A DNA stretch of 64,000 bases from an uncultured Clostridia bacterium (GCA_945873955.1 CAMCFA010000002.1:41078-105077), one strand, 5' to 3'; shown: positions 44,175 through 52,892, counted from the stretch's first letter. Notes: a model not told the origin generated them from the letters alone. Translations and numbers: made by a program.

Positions 44175-44732
44175 ATGAGATCTTCAAATCAGACCATAAA
44201 CGGAGTTGTATTCTTCCTGCTGGAGATACTTATCGGCATACTGCTGCTGATAAATCCTATCGGCTTTACATCGTCGATCATAATAACCACCGGCGCTGTG
44301 CTGGCGGTAGTTGGTATAATAAACGTGATAAAATACTTCCGCTCGGACGTTATTGAGGGCGCGGCGGGGCAGCTTCTTACAAAAGGTCTGCTTTCCATTG
44401 CCGGCGGGTGCTTCTGCATTTTCAAAGCGGGCTGGTTCATCTCGGTATTCCCGGTGATTATCGTGATCTACGGCATTGGTATCCTGATTTCGGGGCTTAG
44501 CAAGGTCCAGCTTATGGCAGACATGATCCGCATGAAGAACAACAAGTGGTTTCTGGCGGCTGTCAGCGCGTTGATCTCTATTGTCTGCGCTGTGGTCATC
44601 TTCTGCAACCCTAACGCTACCACTGTATTCCTGTGGACATTCACCGGGATATCGCTGATCGTAGGGGCTGTTATGGACGCTGTCACGCTGTTCGTCAGAC
44701 GGCAGATGGAAAAGAAGGACGAGATCATCTGA
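44175..44732 (+). CDS. DUF308 (HdeD-like) membrane protein
   Basis: The 185-residue protein has six short transmembrane helices in the paired-repeat pattern of DUF308/HdeD, including NPIGFTSSIIITTGAVLAVVG and the repeat PNATTVFLWTFTGISLIVG. HdeD protects against acid stress in enterics; the role of Firmicute members is unknown. It stands alone between two terminators with its own promoter and GGAGGT ribosome site. The start at 44175 is set by that site. Confidence 0.85.
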   Translation: MRSSNQTINGVVFFLLEILIGILLLINPIGFTSSIIITTGAVLAVVGIINVIKYFRSDVIEGAAGQLLTKGLLSIAGGCFCIFKAGWFISVFPVIIVIYGIGILISGLSKVQLMADMIRMKNNKWFLAAVSALISIVCAVVIFCNPNATTVFLWTFTGISLIVGAVMDAVTLFVRRQMEKKDEII

Positions 44733-44753
44733 TCGGCAATGATCAATAATTTT

Positions 44754-44782
44754 GGCGCTGTTTTTAAGACAGCGCCTTTTTG
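44754..44782. terminator. Terminator between DUF308 and the XRE-kinase gene
   Basis: An 8-bp stem GGCGCTGT / ACAGCGCC with a short loop is followed by six T residues on the plus strand. It terminates the DUF308 gene and may serve the convergent gene as well. Confidence 0.82.
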
Positions 44783-44814
44783 ATTTATGGGAACAAACTC
44801 TGCATTTCTGACTT

Positions 44815-46350
44815 TCAGCTCTCCCGCCAATACTCTGAACAATCGCTTGATCTGCCTATCAGCATTTGCTGGATCATTTCTCTACGGATAAGCGCGTAAT
44901 CCGAAAAAGAAATATTCTGCATAATTATTTCATTTACTTCTTTCTCGGTGTATTTCCTGTCTTTATCAAAACAGTCCACTATCCTTGTGAGGGCTATGAT
45001 CCTCAGAGATCTCTTGCGGGGATACTGCTTCAAACGACCTGCCGGATCATAAAAAACAGACGCTCTCTTTTGATCATGGGCGTGCACACTTAATTCACAA
45101 AGTTTTTCATTCAGTTCATCAATATGATTTTCAAACCACACAAGAAGTCTTGACGACATTTCAGCCTGTTTTAAATAAATATATCTGTTCTTGGAGAGCG
45201 AATCGTAATATTGACCGTAGAAATTGCAGACAGCCAGAAAGTAATAAAACAGCTTCCCTGCATTTTCTATATCATAGGCGGTTAATGGAGCGTACCCCAT
45301 GTAATCAGCGATATAGCGGATCAAAGCCCCAATATTGATATCTCCCCGCCTTACCTCCGGTGCCATAAAGATATATGATCTGACGATCTCCCAGACATAC
45401 GGGTGTCTGCATGCACAAGTCCAGTCAATGATCCCATTTACATTATCGTCAAGCCATATAAGCTGTGAGATCATGTAATCGCCGTGGGTGTTACCGACGC
45501 TGAATTTATTTATATCAAACTCGTATGCGGGCATTGATTCGATAATTCGCATATTGGAACGGATCGCATTTGCAATATCCTTATCGCCGTTCTTTTCAGC
45601 CTGCTGCAAAGTATCAATATAACTATCCCTCATATATTCGGGTTTTCTGTATGCAAAAAAATCGCCGCCTATACCGACCGGGATATTCTCCATATTCTTC
45701 ATGGCTGAATGTATTTTTGCCAGTAGAACCGCCGACGCTTTCTGCATTTTTTCGGGGGCTTCATTGTAGCCGTATGTGACCCCCTCACAGAAATGCTGAA
45801 CGGTGAATCTCCGCCCGTTCTCGTCCGTTGAAAGCATTCTGCCATGCTTATTGGGAATGAATCTGCAAGCAGGAATACCCTTCTTTAAAAGCAGCTCGCA
45901 AACCTCTATCTCCGTTTCGGGGTGGTTCATTTCATTATCGCTCGGATACTTTACAACGTACTTCTTATAGCCCGCAGTTACGAAATAGGTCAATCCGCCC
46001 GCGCCGTTCTCGGAGGTTTCCATTGTTTCAATCTCAATGTCATAGAGCTTGTATATGCGCATTCGCAATTGTTCAAACTCCAATTGTCTGACCAATTCCA
46101 GCCGGGACATATCAATCAAGCTCATTAATTCCAAGATCGGTATAGATTCTCCTGCCAATAATTCGTTGACTGTTATCCCAAGCAGCCGGCACAATGGCTC
46201 CATATAAACCACTTCGGGCAGCCCGTTCCCGCACTCCCACTTTGAGACCGTCTTTTCGCTTATTCCTAGTCTTGCCGCAATGTCCTTTTGTAAGAAACCA
46301 TGTTCCTTTCTGCGCTCGGCAATAAATTTTCCTATCTTGATCTGATCCAT
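44815..46350 (-). CDS. XRE-HTH, APH-fold kinase and DUF2087 fusion protein
   Basis: The 511-residue protein joins three modules. Residues 1-65 are a Cro/CI helix-turn-helix (IGKFIAERRKEHGFLQKDIAARLGISEKTVSKWE). Residues ~115-400 are an aminoglycoside-phosphotransferase-fold kinase: K134 in YVVKYP, catalytic H289-G290-D291 with Q296 in place of the usual Asn, and metal D309 in GIIDW. Residues ~440-511 match DUF2087, a winged-helix domain found at regulator ends (YTEKEVNEII ... ALIRREMIQQML ... YW). It may be a transcription factor gated by small-molecule phosphorylation, or an antibiotic-modifying enzyme that senses its drug. Lower GC than neighbours suggests acquisition. Confidence 0.82.
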   Translation of the reverse strand: MDQIKIGKFIAERRKEHGFLQKDIAARLGISEKTVSKWECGNGLPEVVYMEPLCRLLGITVNELLAGESIPILELMSLIDMSRLELVRQLEFEQLRMRIYKLYDIEIETMETSENGAGGLTYFVTAGYKKYVVKYPSDNEMNHPETEIEVCELLLKKGIPACRFIPNKHGRMLSTDENGRRFTVQHFCEGVTYGYNEAPEKMQKASAVLLAKIHSAMKNMENIPVGIGGDFFAYRKPEYMRDSYIDTLQQAEKNGDKDIANAIRSNMRIIESMPAYEFDINKFSVGNTHGDYMISQLIWLDDNVNGIIDWTCACRHPYVWEIVRSYIFMAPEVRRGDINIGALIRYIADYMGYAPLTAYDIENAGKLFYYFLAVCNFYGQYYDSLSKNRYIYLKQAEMSSRLLVWFENHIDELNEKLCELSVHAHDQKRASVFYDPAGRLKQYPRKRSLRIIALTRIVDCFDKDRKYTEKEVNEIIMQNISFSDYALIRREMIQQMLIGRSSDCSEYWRES

Positions 46351-46509
46351 TGTTTTTCTCCATTCACAGCTTCTGGTGTTATATTAATTATATCATTTTT
46401 CAATATGAATTGGAACCCACGTTCCGTAGGATAGATGAAGAACAGAGGTATATCGTTCTTTAATTTCGATTTATAAGTCAAACCAACCGCAAAAAAATTT
46501 GAATCGCCT
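46351..46509. other. Intergenic region upstream of XRE-kinase gene
   Basis: No gene is supported between the XRE-kinase start and the MITE-like element. On the minus strand TATAAT at about 46390-46395 is a possible -10 for the fusion gene, with no good -35. GGAGAAAAAC is its ribosome site. A 89-residue open frame running across this region and the element is not credible. Confidence 0.45.
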
Positions 46510-46662
46510 AGGGACACGCTGATTAAAGCGAAGCGTATCAAAATCTGGTTTTGCGCAAAACATAAGGGGTGCTGTAAGTAAAAAAGCTTATTGTTGCGCA
46601 AAACCCGCCGCGTGAGTATGCGCGTTTGAACGTGGCGAATTTGATTTAATCAGCGTTTCCCT
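46510..46662. mobile_element. MITE-like element with terminal inverted repeats
   Basis: The 153-bp element has terminal inverted repeats of 18 bp with one mismatch (AGGGACACGCTGATTAAA at 46510-46527 and its complement TTTAATCAGCGTTTCCCT at 46645-46662). Inside, a second inverted repeat of about 20 bp with small gaps (GGTTTTGCGCAA...CATAAG near 46547-46567; its complement near 46590-46610) makes a nested hairpin. No ORF is credible inside. This is a MITE-like or non-autonomous transposon arrangement. No clear target-site duplication is seen at either edge. Confidence 0.55.
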
Positions 46663-46673
46663 GAAGAAAATAC

Positions 46674-46702
46674 TTGCAAAATAGTCTAGTTTTATGTATA
46701 AT
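46674..46702 (+). promoter_or_regulatory. LytTR regulator operon promoter
   Basis: -35 TTGCAA (46674-46679) and perfect -10 TATAAT (46697-46702), spacer 17 bp, starting only 12 bp after the MITE-like element. Confidence 0.8.
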
Positions 46703-46722
46703 AAAACAAGAGGTGATAGCAA

Positions 46723-47436
46723 ATGAGGGTTGCCGTATGCGACGACGAGAGAACATTCCGCGAGGAGCTTGCAAAGCTGCTGAGATCATACCAGCACGCC
46801 AGAAAGACCGACGTTTTTATGGATTTCTACCAAAACGGTGATGAGCTTCTCTCCGCGAAATATCAGTACGACGTGATCTTCATGGACTATCAGCTTGACG
46901 GGCTGAATGGGATCGAAACATGCCGGAAGCTGCGTGAAACCAACAAGGACAGCGTTATAATCTTCATCAGCGCGTATCCCTCTGCTGCGCTGGACTCTTT
47001 TGAGGTGAACACCTTCCGCTTTCTCACGAAACCGGTGGACCAAAACAAGCTGTTCAAGGCGCTGGACGATTACAAGGACTCAATTGACCGCGACAGCCTG
47101 CTTATTCTCAACACCCATGAGGGAACGTGGAAAATAAAGATCTCTGAGATAGTGTATCTTGAAGGCTCCGGAAAACACACATTCGTACGCACACTGAACG
47201 AAACCTACGAGGTACACAACAATCTGAAACGCGTTGAAGCGCTGCTTCCGCCGGGGAAGTTCTCGCGCTGCCACAAAGCGTTTGTTGTCGGTTTTGCGCA
47301 CATCAGAAATCACACCAACACTGAAATTCTCATGGACAACGGCGAAATGGTGTACATAGGCAGTCACTATCTCCGGCAGTTCAAGGAGGATTTTCAAGAC
47401 TACATAATAAGATACAACAAGGGTGAGGTATCATGA
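46723..47436 (+). CDS. LytTR-family response regulator
   Basis: The 237-residue protein has a receiver domain (residues 1-120; D7/D8 and the acceptor D55 in IFMDYQLDGLNG) and a LytTR DNA-binding domain (~130-235, with the typical KISEIVYLEGSGKHT). AgrA- and ComE-type regulators of this build control quorum or peptide-responsive genes. The stop overlaps the start of the sensor kinase (ATGA). No AgrB or AgrD-like gene lies beside it. Confidence 0.92.
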   Translation: MRVAVCDDERTFREELAKLLRSYQHARKTDVFMDFYQNGDELLSAKYQYDVIFMDYQLDGLNGIETCRKLRETNKDSVIIFISAYPSAALDSFEVNTFRFLTKPVDQNKLFKALDDYKDSIDRDSLLILNTHEGTWKIKISEIVYLEGSGKHTFVRTLNETYEVHNNLKRVEALLPPGKFSRCHKAFVVGFAHIRNHTNTEILMDNGEMVYIGSHYLRQFKEDFQDYIIRYNKGEVS

Positions 47437-48713
47437 TCTTTCTGTTCTGCGCCGAAAACATCATCACCTTTTTGGCTATGGCTGTCTGCGGATATCAGTT
47501 CTGCGTTTCTGATGCCGCGCGAAACAAAAAGCGTTTCTTTATCTCCACCGGTGCTTTTTTCCTGCTTCTCCCCGCGGCATACCTACTGAAAAATGCAGAC
47601 TTTCAGTTTGCAACTATTTCATTTACACTGCTGATCACAGCTCAATATATCATTTTTCTTGGAATTCTTTTCCGCTGCTTAAATCTTAGGCTGATCTATA
47701 TCATCTCGGTGGTCGAACTTATCACCGAACATCTGTCAGCCGGTCTGCAAACGCTCCTTTCCGGCACGGCATTAAGTGACTTTGCCTCTCTTGCTGCAAG
47801 GGCTGCGTTACTGCTGCTGATGATCGTTTTTTACATCAAAACAGACCGTGCGCGCAGCGCTGCGGCTGCACAACTGATTCCAAAACACATTTATGTGCTG
47901 TTCCTGCTGGCGCTTTTCTTCATGAGCGGACTTGTCACTCTGAATTCCTATCAAGTGTCCGCGGAAAAGGCTCTACAAAAATCCTGCATTATAAATGTTC
48001 TGATCCTGATACTCAGCATACTGGTGGCTGTGATACTGCTGTCGCTGATGTTCAACGTCATTTCAAAGCAGCAGTCCGACGCAACGGCAAAACTGCTGAG
48101 TGAACAGGTGGAAAGCCAGATACGGCACTACGACCGTCTGGAGATACTGGACAACGAAATGCGCCGATTCCGGCACGATTACACAAACCACCTGCAAAGT
48201 ATCCTGTCCCTCATAAGAATGGGCGAATATTCCGACGCTGAGGACTACATTGAACAGCTTCAGAAGCAAAAGCCGAAGGTAAGCAGCATTTTCTACACCG
48301 GGAACAAGCTGGCGGACGCGATACTATCAGACAGGGCGTTCTCACTCCCGGAGAATGTCCGGATAGAATACGAGGGAGTTATCCCGCCGGGGATCGAAAA
48401 CACCGACCTGTGCGTGCTGCTCTCAAATGCGCTTGACAATGCGGCAGAAGCCTGCGCTAAGTGCAGCGGGTCGTGTGTGATCTCAGTTTCTGCGGCTTCA
48501 AAAAGCGGGTATCTGGTGCTGACGATGACAAATCCAACCACAAATTCGGCGGAATTCACAGACCTGCCTGCGACCACAAAGCAGGACAAGCTCCGACACG
48601 GGATAGGGCTGGTAAATATTCAGCAGACCGTCCGAAAGTACGACGGGCAGATGAAGATCAACTGCGCCGGGGGCGTTTTTGAACTGACAATACTGCTGAA
48701 ACTTGATAAATAG
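47433..48713 (+). CDS. GHKL-domain sensor histidine kinase
   Basis: The 426-residue protein has an N-terminal half with about six transmembrane helices and a cytoplasmic GHKL kinase half. The phospho-accepting histidine is H248 in FRHDYTNHLQS, the N box is SNALDNAAEAC and the ATP lid contains RHGIGLVNI. This is the AgrC-like arrangement, with the preceding LytTR regulator as its partner. The inducer is unknown. It ends at a strong convergent terminator. Confidence 0.92.
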   Translation: MIFLFCAENIITFLAMAVCGYQFCVSDAARNKKRFFISTGAFFLLLPAAYLLKNADFQFATISFTLLITAQYIIFLGILFRCLNLRLIYIISVVELITEHLSAGLQTLLSGTALSDFASLAARAALLLLMIVFYIKTDRARSAAAAQLIPKHIYVLFLLALFFMSGLVTLNSYQVSAEKALQKSCIINVLILILSILVAVILLSLMFNVISKQQSDATAKLLSEQVESQIRHYDRLEILDNEMRRFRHDYTNHLQSILSLIRMGEYSDAEDYIEQLQKQKPKVSSIFYTGNKLADAILSDRAFSLPENVRIEYEGVIPPGIENTDLCVLLSNALDNAAEACAKCSGSCVISVSAASKSGYLVLTMTNPTTNSAEFTDLPATTKQDKLRHGIGLVNIQQTVRKYDGQMKINCAGGVFELTILLKLDK

Positions 48714-48714
48714 C

Positions 48715-48746
48715 AAAAATGCTGCATTCATCGTGCAGCATTTTTT
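48715..48746. terminator. Convergent terminator between kinase and flavodoxin
   Basis: A 12-bp perfect stem AAAAATGCTGCA / TGCAGCATTTTT with T-rich flank; placed between convergent genes, it can act in both directions. Confidence 0.9.
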
Positions 48747-48748
48747 AT

Positions 48749-49198
48749 TCAGTTTTGCTGGGCGGTCTTCTTGAAGAACTCCACTGCACCGGCGATCTCG
48801 CCGTCGTCCGGGTGTCCCTTGGCGATACCGCCGACCAGCTTGAAAGGTCCAAAGGTGTCATAGCCTTTACAGCAATAGGTTCCCGCGATATCGGCGTTCT
48901 TGGCTCTGACTGTCTGCTCGATCAGATCAGTATAGCCTTTGCGCATAGAGCCGCAGGTGTAAATGAAAAACACCCGCTTTCCCTCCGGGAGGTTCTGCTC
49001 AGCGAAATCAAGCACGCTCTTTTGGAACTTGCTGTAATAAATCCCAGAGGCGAAGCCTATCAGATCATACCCGGACAGATCCGCCTGCTTGACCTCAGTA
49101 GCGTCGATAAGATCAGCGCCGCACTCCGCAGCGATTTTGTCCAGCAGTTTCTTGGTGTTCCCGTGGTGCTTTGAGTAATATACAATAACTGATTTCAT
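48749..49198 (-). CDS. Flavodoxin
   Basis: The 149-residue protein begins MKSVIVYYSKHHGNTKKL, the FMN-phosphate-binding loop of flavodoxins (HGNT), and has a YDLIGFASGIYY loop for the ring. It carries electrons at low potential, replacing ferredoxin. It is close to the plain flavodoxin size of ~150 and lacks a reductase domain. It is a single gene with its own start; its promoter is not obvious in the short gap to the upstream ABC operon. Confidence 0.9.
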   Translation of the reverse strand: MKSVIVYYSKHHGNTKKLLDKIAAECGADLIDATEVKQADLSGYDLIGFASGIYYSKFQKSVLDFAEQNLPEGKRVFFIYTCGSMRKGYTDLIEQTVRAKNADIAGTYCCKGYDTFGPFKLVGGIAKGHPDDGEIAGAVEFFKKTAQQN

Positions 49199-49218
49199 AG
49201 ATCCTCCAAAGTAAAATC

Positions 49219-49244
49219 AAGGCTGCATGAGTACATGCAGCCTT
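49219..49244 (-). terminator. Terminator after carbohydrate ABC operon
   Basis: A perfect 11-bp stem AAGGCTGCATG / CATGCAGCCTT with a 4-nt loop follows the MalG-like permease stop on the minus strand; a smaller AAGCC/GGCTT hairpin lies just before it. The following U-tract is weak. Confidence 0.72.
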
Positions 49245-49283
49245 AAAATTATCAAGCCGAGGCTTTAGGAATATACCTGCAAA

Positions 49284-50168
49284 TCAACCCTTGACAGCGC
49301 CAAGAGCAACGCCCTTAACGATGAACTTAGAGAGGAACAGGTAAACGATAACTACCGGAATGATCGACAGCAGGATCATCATGTAAACCTCACCGAGGTC
49401 ACCATTCTGAGAATTCAGCTTGGAACGGAGAACGGACATCATGATAGGCAGTGTCCAGTTATCCGAAGTGTCGATGATCAGAGCCGGTGTGAAGAAGTTG
49501 TTCCAGGAAGCTACGAATGCGAAGATAAGCTGTACAGCAAATGCCGGCTTAAGCATGGGTATCGCGATAGCATTAAATGTTCTGAACTCGTTTGAACCGT
49601 CAACGCGCGCTGCTTCAATTACTTCCAGCGGCATGGAGCTTTCGATGTATTGCTTCATGTAGAAGAATACGGACGGAGCTGCGATAGCCGGGATTATCAG
49701 AGGCCAGTAGGTATCGTTGAGGTTCATACCTCTTACCATCTGTACGAAACCAGCAGCGGATACCTGAGTCGGGATCATCATGATCGCAAGGATAAATGTG
49801 AAGATGAACTTCTTTCCCTTGAAATCATAAACATGAATGCCGTAAGCAGTCATTGCTGAGAAGTAGGTAGTCAGCAAAGCGCTCGAAGCCGCAACGATAA
49901 AGCTGTTAAGCAGTCCTCTCGGAATGGAGAAGAGGCTTGTATCAGTAAGCGCTTTAACCAGGTTGTTGGCGAAATTACCGCTGGGCAACAGTGTGAAGCC
50001 CGCCTGAAGTTCATTATTAGATCTGGTCGCATTAATGATCAGGAGATAGAAAGAGAACAGAGAAAGGATAGTAACAAATACCAGGAATATGTACGCCAAA
50101 GCTCTTGAGAGATTCAGCGAAAAACGATAGCTGTGATTGTCCTCTCTGCTTACAGAATTACTGCTCAT
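49284..50168 (-). CDS. Carbohydrate ABC transporter permease (MalG-like)
   Basis: The 294-residue inner-membrane protein has six transmembrane helices and the EAA loop EAARVDGSNEFRTFNAIAIP near residues 190-210, which docks to the ATPase. It pairs with the MalF-like permease upstream (stop/start overlap TAATG) and the solute-binding protein. No ATPase gene is in the cluster, so it probably uses a shared MsmX-type ATPase encoded elsewhere. The substrate is likely an oligosaccharide, by family only. Confidence 0.93.
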   Translation of the reverse strand: MSSNSVSREDNHSYRFSLNLSRALAYIFLVFVTILSLFSFYLLIINATRSNNELQAGFTLLPSGNFANNLVKALTDTSLFSIPRGLLNSFIVAASSALLTTYFSAMTAYGIHVYDFKGKKFIFTFILAIMMIPTQVSAAGFVQMVRGMNLNDTYWPLIIPAIAAPSVFFYMKQYIESSMPLEVIEAARVDGSNEFRTFNAIAIPMLKPAFAVQLIFAFVASWNNFFTPALIIDTSDNWTLPIMMSVLRSKLNSQNGDLGEVYMMILLSIIPVVIVYLFLSKFIVKGVALGAVKG

Positions 50169-51124
50169 TACTTAACTGCCCCCTTTATCTTCTTTGCCTT
50201 CTTAGGCTTGTCGCCGCCCTGAACCATGGACTTAAACACGATCATACTGAGTGCGCCGGTAATAATAAAGATAACTACCGAAACAGCGCCGCCCATACCA
50301 TAGTTTTTGCTTCCGCTTCCTATGTATCTGTTCAATGCCATGATAAGCGTCATGCAGGATCTCTGCGGGTTACCGGAGCCTGCTGTGATGATCTGCGGTA
50401 CATCGAACATCTGAAGACCGCCGATAAGAGATGTGATAGCCACATAAAGCAGGATCGGCATCAGCAGCGGCAGAGTGATCTTGAAGAACACCTGAGTTGA
50501 ATTTGCGCCGTCAATGGACGCAGCTTCAAACAGGCTCTGGTCGATACCCATGATACCAGCCATCAGCAGGATCGTGGTGTTACCGAACCACATCAAGAAG
50601 TTGATGAACGCTACAATACTTCTTGTCGCCATAGGGTCAAGGAAGAAGTTGAACGTTGTGTTTGTCATCGCCTGTATGATCTGGTTTACAGGACCGACAT
50701 TGGAAAACAGCGTAAAGAACAGCATTGAGAATGCAGACGCCATTACAAGGTTAGGCATATAGATGACTGTCTTGAAGAACGTCTGACCCTTGATGTTGAG
50801 TCTTGCACTAGTGAAAATTACCGCCAGAAGCAGTGAAAATACCAGCTGGGGGATCGCACCCATTATCCACATCAGCATTGTGTTCCATGCGTAGTTCAGG
50901 ATATCAATGTTCCCGTTCTTGGGTGTGAACAGCGTGATGTAGTTCTGGAATCCTACAAAGTTCGGACCGACCTGATCCAGGCCGTTCATGTAATTTTCAA
51001 AGAAGCTGTTATAGACCGTACTTGCAAGCGGAATAAGCTGGCATACGATAAAGACAATTAAGAAAGGAGCGATAAAAATATAGCCCCACTTGGCATAGCT
51101 GACTGACTTGCGCTTTTTATCCAT
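50168..51124 (-). CDS. Carbohydrate ABC transporter permease (MalF-like)
   Basis: The 318-residue protein has six transmembrane helices and the EAA motif EAASIDGANSTQVFFKITLP near 220. It begins with a basic cytoplasmic end (MDKKRKSVSYAKWG). It overlaps the MalG-like gene by one base and follows the binding-protein gene across a hairpin-containing 97-bp gap, a common means of making less permease than binding protein. Confidence 0.93.
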   Translation of the reverse strand: MDKKRKSVSYAKWGYIFIAPFLIVFIVCQLIPLASTVYNSFFENYMNGLDQVGPNFVGFQNYITLFTPKNGNIDILNYAWNTMLMWIMGAIPQLVFSLLLAVIFTSARLNIKGQTFFKTVIYMPNLVMASAFSMLFFTLFSNVGPVNQIIQAMTNTTFNFFLDPMATRSIVAFINFLMWFGNTTILLMAGIMGIDQSLFEAASIDGANSTQVFFKITLPLLMPILLYVAITSLIGGLQMFDVPQIITAGSGNPQRSCMTLIMALNRYIGSGSKNYGMGGAVSVVIFIITGALSMIVFKSMVQGGDKPKKAKKIKGAVK

Positions 51125-51153
51125 TCCTAGAACCTCTCCTCTTTTTTCCTATG

Positions 51154-51190
51154 AAAAAGAGGTGAAGCAAGACTGCCCCGCCTCTTTTTT
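51154..51190 (-). promoter_or_regulatory. Intra-operon hairpin between binding protein and permeases
   Basis: AAAAAGAGG (51154-51162) pairs with CCTCTTTTT (51181-51189) around an 18-nt loop. On the minus strand it is followed by T-rich sequence, so it can act as a partial terminator or as a 3' stabiliser of the binding-protein message. Confidence 0.6.
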
Positions 51191-51221
51191 CTTAGGAACT
51201 AATTAGTGTACTTGTTTCCGA

Positions 51222-52706
51222 TTACGGAGTAACGATTGCAGGATACTTCTCGTTTACAAAGCTGTAGAAGTTAGAAAGAGCAGTCTCCTTGTCAATTGCG
51301 CCGGTGAAGTAGTCGAGCATGTACTCAGGGAACTTCTCGCTGAGGAGCTGATCATAGATAGTCTTGTTCTCGAACTTGATGTTCTTAGCAAGCTCTACGA
51401 AGATAGCTGTATCGTTCTGACCGCCGAGGAATGCGTTGCCGTAGTCGGGATCTTCAGCGAACTTCTGGTTTACAGCCATGTTGTTGGTGAACTGCATTTC
51501 CTTCTCAACAAGAGCGGAGCAGATGTCTTCATTAGCAGTGAATGCATTGAAGATATCAGCGAGCATCTCGGGGTTATCGGAGCCTTCAGCTGCGAGCAGC
51601 CATGTACCGCCCCAGAAGAATGCCTGCGGACCCTGTACGATTGCCCAGTCGCCGGAGCAGCCCTTCTCGGGATCCATTGCGTTGCCCATGCAGAAATTGT
51701 AGTACCAAGCCGGACCGAAGAAGCACATTGTCTTGCCGTCCTTGAACATCTGAGCATTCTTCTCATCGCCCCATACGCCGGAGGTCAGAGTGTACTCGTT
51801 CTTAAGGAAGTCCTCAGTCTGGGTCATCCAATCCTCAAATGCAGAGTCGATAACGAGGTTGTTATCAGCGTCTACCCAAGGACCAGTGGTGTTGTTAGAG
51901 AAGGTTCTGAGAGTCTCAACGTAAGAAGCGGTCATGTAGTAGCCCTTCTCCTTAGCGGTCTTAGCAACCTCGTTGAACTTTGTCCAGTCGGACAGCTTAG
52001 CCTGAACCTCAGCGGGCTCGGAAGTGCCGAGAACGTCCTCAGCAATGGAGCGTCTGTAGATCAGAGCAGCAGGGCAGCACTGGAAGGAAACGCCCTTGAT
52101 AGCGCCGTTTCTGGTATCCATAGCAGCGGATACGGTGTACTCATACTCAGTATCATAGTAGTTAACGCCGAGCTTGCTGATATCCATGGTGTAGTCGGAG
52201 TTTACATACTTGATGATGTAGTCAGCTTCTGCAAGGAACATATCAACCTTGTCATCAGCAGCAGCGGAAGCCTGAGCCTTCAGAGCCTGGTCGAGCTTAT
52301 CCTGATATACGCCGTCATCAGAGGGGTTGATAGTCCACTTAACTTCGATTCCCTCAGGAACGGTGTAGTACTTCTCGAAGAAGCCCTTGAACTCTTCGTT
52401 CCAAGCGTAGATGTTGAATACCTTACCTTCGCTCTCGCTTACGGTAATACCGGTACCAGCCTTCTTAGCCTCGTCGCTTGCAGCAACAGGAGCGGGCAGG
52501 GATACCTTAGTAGCCTCAGGTGTAGAGGTCTCGCTGCTGGTGTCAGCGTTACCAGAATCATCAGCAGGTGTGCTGCTGTCGTCAGCAGCAGGTGTGCTGC
52601 TGTTGTTGTCAGCGGCAGGAGTGCTGCTGGTTGTGTTGCTGGAGCAGCCAGCAAAGGACAGGACTGCAGCAGATGCGAGCAGAGCTGCTAAAAGTCTTTT
52701 CTTCAT
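51222..52706 (-). CDS. Extracellular solute-binding lipoprotein, family 1
   Basis: The 494-residue protein has a lipoprotein signal peptide with lipobox LSFAGC (lipidated C21), a Ser/Thr/Asp/Pro-rich linker (~22-70) and a type-I periplasmic-binding fold with FNIYAWNEEF near residue 112. It delivers sugar-like ligands to the two permeases. The ligand is not identifiable. LspA, encoded in this window, would process it. Its leader has a UUCG-type hairpin just ahead of the GGAGGAAA ribosome site. Confidence 0.9.
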   Translation of the reverse strand: MKKRLLAALLASAAVLSFAGCSSNTTSSTPAADNNSSTPAADDSSTPADDSGNADTSSETSTPEATKVSLPAPVAASDEAKKAGTGITVSESEGKVFNIYAWNEEFKGFFEKYYTVPEGIEVKWTINPSDDGVYQDKLDQALKAQASAAADDKVDMFLAEADYIIKYVNSDYTMDISKLGVNYYDTEYEYTVSAAMDTRNGAIKGVSFQCCPAALIYRRSIAEDVLGTSEPAEVQAKLSDWTKFNEVAKTAKEKGYYMTASYVETLRTFSNNTTGPWVDADNNLVIDSAFEDWMTQTEDFLKNEYTLTSGVWGDEKNAQMFKDGKTMCFFGPAWYYNFCMGNAMDPEKGCSGDWAIVQGPQAFFWGGTWLLAAEGSDNPEMLADIFNAFTANEDICSALVEKEMQFTNNMAVNQKFAEDPDYGNAFLGGQNDTAIFVELAKNIKFENKTIYDQLLSEKFPEYMLDYFTGAIDKETALSNFYSFVNEKYPAIVTP

Positions 52707-52737
52707 AGATTTTTTCCTCCCAAAATAGGTTTCATTC

Positions 52738-52751
52738 GTTCCCGAAGGAAC
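52738..52751 (-). promoter_or_regulatory. UUCG-tetraloop hairpin in binding-protein leader
   Basis: GTTCC / GGAAC closed by a TTCG loop on the minus strand, a very stable small hairpin about 18 nt ahead of the ribosome site. It may protect or tune the binding-protein message. Confidence 0.55.
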
Positions 52752-52770
52752 TGATTCTCACCAAGGTTTC

Positions 52771-52781
52771 ATCACGGTGAT
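52771..52781. promoter_or_regulatory. ATCACGGTGAT palindrome in leader
   Basis: An 11-bp dyad ATCAC-G-GTGAT lies about 45 bp downstream of the predicted transcription start of the ABC operon, a possible regulator site or leader hairpin. A related GGTGAT/ATCACC pairing recurs at 53115-53136. Confidence 0.35.
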
Positions 52782-52829
52782 AATACTCTGTCTGAAGTGT
52801 ATTTATTACCGCCCTTGATTACATTTGTA

Positions 52830-52858
52830 AGTTTATCATAAATCCTTTTATTTTTCAA
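52830..52858 (-). promoter_or_regulatory. Carbohydrate ABC operon promoter
   Basis: Minus-strand -35 TTGAAA (52853-52858) and -10 TAAACT (52830-52835), spacer 17 bp, with a leader of about 115 nt. Confidence 0.75.
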
Positions 52859-52892
52859 GCCCTTTTTTTTAACTTTTTTCACACCAAAAGTG

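Noticed and set aside
46332..46601. 89-residue minus-strand frame upstream of the XRE-kinase gene
   Set aside because: It overlaps the kinase start and runs through the inverted-repeat element; no ribosome site or protein-like pattern.
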